A stretch of DNA of 53,149 bases from an uncultured Hungatella sp. (GTDB lineage Bacteria > Bacillota > Clostridia > Lachnospirales > Lachnospiraceae). The stretch is from positions 1 through 53,149 of the forward strand of contig CAJUFP010000019.1 in assembly GCA_910585645.1 (NCBI GenBank), written 5' to 3'. The position numbers and the translations under genes were made by a program. Each line of letters starts with the position of its first letter. The first letter of the stretch is position 1. Shown piece after piece: positions 51,111 through 53,149 of the stretch. Under the pieces are notes generated by a model that made no database searches, was not told the origin of the DNA, and saw only the letters and a program-made list of their open reading frames with translations.

Positions 51111-51776
51111 TCACTTTTTTTGCGGACTCATATAGTTTTTTTCTATATCTTCTGCAAAATATATTTCCGACACGGTTCCATCTTTAATTTCTAAAACTAC
51201 TGGCACATCGGAAACGCTAATCTTATCCAGAACGTTCATCAATTTTTCTAAATTTCTATCCGCATCTTCTGTAATGTTATATGACAACATAGTTATATGA
51301 TTTTTATAAAGGTAAAGCTCTAATTTAGGGAAAATTTCTTCACAGGGAGGACAGTCTTCTTTTTCAATGTACACTGTAACAGTTTTTTTCTTTGCAAGGA
51401 TATCCTCTAAATCTTTTAAATGGATTTGATTAAATCCCGTCTGGCGAAAATTGTTTTCTTGAATAATAGTTCTTGCCAGCAACAGATTGTTTCCTATCCT
51501 AATTGATGAAATTAAAAAAACGGGAATAAATGCGGCCATAATCCCTTTTTTTATTATACTATTTCTGCAAAAATATTTAGATGACATAAAAATAACAGTA
51601 AAAAGTATGACCATAAGCAAACTTTGGCTTAGTATTAAACGATCAATAGAAAGGTTGTACTCATCTCTTAGCTTGCCATCGGTATATATGAGTATACAGA
51701 TAGCAAAAGTCAGAAGAATACATAAAATGTATATAGCAAATTCGATTTTCTCATATAAATCTTGTGTTTGATTCAT
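51111..51776 (-). CDS. Membrane protein with thioredoxin-like CPPC domain
   Basis: The 221-residue protein has three membrane helices at ~13-32, ~48-68 and ~78-95, and a C-terminal thioredoxin-like domain with VTVYIEKEDCPPCEEIFPKL (CPPC at residues 142-145) and VSDVPVVLEIKDG, where cis-Pro precedes V in the usual place. It is probably an exported or membrane-tethered thiol oxidoreductase. Codons are AT-rich, unlike the left neighbours. It is located just upstream (29 bp) of the frameshifted repressor gene on the same strand, so they may be one operon, and it has a good promoter. I do not know a family name. Confidence 0.6.
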   Translation of the reverse strand: MNQTQDLYEKIEFAIYILCILLTFAICILIYTDGKLRDEYNLSIDRLILSQSLLMVILFTVIFMSSKYFCRNSIIKKGIMAAFIPVFLISSIRIGNNLLLARTIIQENNFRQTGFNQIHLKDLEDILAKKKTVTVYIEKEDCPPCEEIFPKLELYLYKNHITMLSYNITEDADRNLEKLMNVLDKISVSDVPVVLEIKDGTVSEIYFAEDIEKNYMSPQKK

Positions 51777-51817
51777 AATTACCCCTTTTCAAAGTCTCAA
51801 ACTTGTGATACATTTGT

Positions 51818-51845
51818 ATTATACAGTAATATATAAATTTTTCAA
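51818..51845 (-). promoter_or_regulatory. Promoter of the CPPC/repressor unit
   Basis: On the minus strand TTGAAA (51845-51840) and TATAAT (51823-51818) are 16 bp apart; transcription starts near 51811, 35 bp before the ATG. Confidence 0.7.
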
Positions 51846-52001
51846 CATATATTCACTTACAATATTAATGCTTATCTTTGGGGAGTTGGATTGGAAAGGT
51901 TGGAAAACAATGGCGGCACGATAATGGCCTATAATTGTCTCTGTTTATCATATAGATACTGTAACAGAATAATTATATATCACATTTTAAAGGGAGGTAA
52001 A

Positions 52002-52502
52002 ATGATGCATAATCAGGTCAAGGTCAAAACGATATTGGAGGCAATTTTTATTATCACTATTATGTACGCTATTGTACAGTTTATACAGACAGTATGTTAT
52101 GTATCAACAGAAAAAGGAATGATATCTGTGACTGTCAAAGACTGTGTAAGCATTCTATGTTTTATCCTTTTTGCGGCGCCTGTTATTATCTTTATTTTGC
52201 ATACAGGGTTTCAGAATAGCAGAACTTTCTTTTTGGAATTTTGGAGAAAACACTGGATTTTTTATTTGTTTTATATAATTGTTTTGTTTGTAATAAAGAA
52301 AAATATAATATTAGGATATTATTCTGTTCAATTTTATATGTTCGGGTTATCTTTTGGACTGAATGAAAACAGTACATCCGCTTTTTTGATGGCGTATCTT
52401 TATATATTATTTTTTAGTGCTGTATCAACGCTTTTTTTCGTTCTTTTGCCAAACTATTTTTTGATTTTGTTCAGGAAGAGACTACAAAGATATAAAGGCT
52501 GA
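52002..52502 (+). CDS. Polytopic membrane protein of unknown function
   Basis: The 166-residue protein has about four hydrophobic segments at ~11-33, ~47-68, ~84-99 and ~126-157, with short polar loops (STEKGMISVTVKD, NENSTS) and a basic C-terminal tail (LFRKRLQRYKG). The ATG at 52002 follows AAAGGGAGGTAAA; longer in-frame extensions have no such site. The DNA is AT-rich. It is divergent from the CPPC unit and convergent with the next gene. I recognise no family; it could be an immunity or accessory membrane protein of the same accessory locus, but that is only position. Confidence 0.65.
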   Translation: MMHNQVKVKTILEAIFIITIMYAIVQFIQTVCYVSTEKGMISVTVKDCVSILCFILFAAPVIIFILHTGFQNSRTFFLEFWRKHWIFYLFYIIVLFVIKKNIILGYYSVQFYMFGLSFGLNENSTSAFLMAYLYILFFSAVSTLFFVLLPNYFLILFRKRLQRYKG

Positions 52503-52516
52503 TATATGAAAGATTA

Positions 52517-52564
52517 TCTGTCTGGCATAAAATGTCAAATTATGTTGCCAGACAGATCCTTTTT
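52517..52564 (+). terminator. Terminator of the membrane-protein gene
   Basis: ATCTGTCTGGCA and TGCCAGACAGAT form a 12-bp stem around an 18-nt AT-rich loop, followed by CCTTTTT. Confidence 0.88.
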
Positions 52565-52565
52565 G

Positions 52566-53141
52566 TTAATAGGGTCTGTCTGTAAAGTGGTTTTGTATGT
52601 CGCCTTTTACCCTTTGTATTACAAAATCGCATAGTTTGTAGTCATCTATTTGCGCTTGATATGACACCTCATCCTGCAACATATATGTTTCATATGTGTA
52701 TGAGGAAAACATACAGAGTTCTTTTAAAAAGTAATTTTTTTCTTTTGTATTAACAGTAACAGAATTACTGTCCAGAGGAATACAGTTTGACTTTACCTTT
52801 TCCGAAGGTGATATATAAACAGTACACAAATAGCCAAGGACAATTCCATCCGGAGCGGCATTGTTTTGGATAATAAGATGTCTGTTAAATAGGTCTGCGT
52901 CGTTATATATAAATGCGCAGACATCAAAGAATAAAGATGGAGGCCTGTCAGGCAGATCTTCGTCAAATATGATCTCGCCGGTATCGAAGAGAATATCAAG
53001 TTGCTCATGATGGACGTCGGGCTCAAATATATCAAATCCCAGCTTGAGGTCGAATGATGGTTTCTGATATGTAGTTCCAATGAGCATGCATTTTTTTAAA
53101 CCTACGATTAACCATAAAAGTAGCACTACACAATGTTTCAA
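52566..53141 (-). CDS. Possible exported protein of unknown function, 5' end uncertain at the window edge
   Basis: The frame runs 191 codons from a TTG at 53141 and stays open to the end of the window, so the gene may be longer. The first residues (KHCVVLLLWLIVGL) look like a signal peptide or anchor. The remainder has a beta-rich character: FDLKLGFDIFEPDVHHEQLD, DRPPSLFFDVCAFIYNDADL, then a Tyr-rich C-terminal stretch (FSSYTYETYML). No motif or family is recognised. The DNA is AT-rich like the neighbouring accessory genes. Confidence 0.5.
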   Translation of the reverse strand: MKHCVVLLLWLIVGLKKCMLIGTTYQKPSFDLKLGFDIFEPDVHHEQLDILFDTGEIIFDEDLPDRPPSLFFDVCAFIYNDADLFNRHLIIQNNAAPDGIVLGYLCTVYISPSEKVKSNCIPLDSNSVTVNTKEKNYFLKELCMFSSYTYETYMLQDEVSYQAQIDDYKLCDFVIQRVKGDIQNHFTDRPY

Positions 53142-53149
53142 AAAATAAA

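Noticed and set aside
50596..51194. Plus-strand frames opposite the repressor gene (50596-50799, 50886-51194)
   Set aside because: No ribosome-binding sites or family features; the minus strand carries the BlaI-like pattern.

Overview
This 53-kb chromosomal window most likely comes from an anaerobic, spore-forming member of the Lachnospiraceae (Clostridia). The evidence is indirect but consistent: clostridial gene order rpsF-ssb-rpsR and gdpP-rplI-dnaB, a paired glgC-glgD, a TM1266-type iron-hydrogenase regulator, 2[4Fe-4S] ferredoxin, DUF1858 and DUF951 proteins, a CwlD-type amidase and SpoVG, Shine-Dalgarno sites of the AAAGGAGG type, and many GTG/TTG starts. I do not name a species. Most of the window is G+C-balanced housekeeping DNA; the last ~2.5 kb (from about 50.6 kb) is clearly AT-rich and carries unfamiliar genes.

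Layout. 1-2.3 kb: tRNA-Lys(CTT) with its own promoter and terminator, a hydrogenase-regulator-like protein, and a PTS-EIIB/ROK fusion regulator. 2.3-4.8 kb: a secreted CAP-domain protein with a QNPGT repeat linker, preceded by WalR-like hexamers, and aspartase. 5-10.6 kb: a tightly packed operon of exonuclease III, an ABC-F ATPase, a GH13 debranching-enzyme relative lacking its catalytic residues, and UDP-galactopyranose mutase. 10.7-15.4 kb: hybrid histidine kinase with an orphan solute-binding lipoprotein, then a convergent SIMPL lipoprotein. 15.5-19 kb: small protein plus Sir2, DUF951, DegV and a CofE-like ligase. 19-25.4 kb: replication/translation/c-di-AMP core (rpsF, ssb, rpsR, gdpP, rplI, dnaB) and a MerR-type DNA-binding protein. 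25.4-27.6 kb: class I amidotransferase, ferredoxin, DUF1858, MecA.

27.7-30.3 kb holds the most unusual cluster: a Hanks-type kinase fused to a P-loop-less ParA/MinD-like domain, a second free-standing ParA-like protein with the same defect, a 74-residue protein, and a nested RNA structure at the end. 30.3-34.3 kb is a cell-envelope block (GH18, metallophosphoesterase lipoprotein, CwlD-type amidase). 34.4-42.4 kb runs through Sua5, a B12/radical-SAM protein, a 37-residue membrane peptide, a VanW protein, a stand-alone AIRS-C protein, Lrp, an aminotransferase, TrmL and a GNAT. 42.4-47.1 kb on the minus strand has asnS, an SbcCD-like nuclease pair (YhaO/YhaN type) and a small HTH protein. glgC-glgD at 47.8-50.2 kb are preceded by a leader of ~470 nt with several hairpins, and followed by spoVG.

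The AT-rich end has a BlaI/MecI-like repressor whose 5' end is split from its body by a one-base shortfall in a G5 tract, a CPPC thioredoxin-like membrane protein upstream of it, a polytopic membrane protein, and a possible secreted protein cut by the window edge. Best candidates for undescribed biology: the kinase/ParA-like locus, the glgC leader RNA, the catalytically dead GlgX-like protein, the EIIB-ROK sensor, and the frameshifted repressor/CPPC locus. All family calls come from reading motifs by eye; no database search was run.
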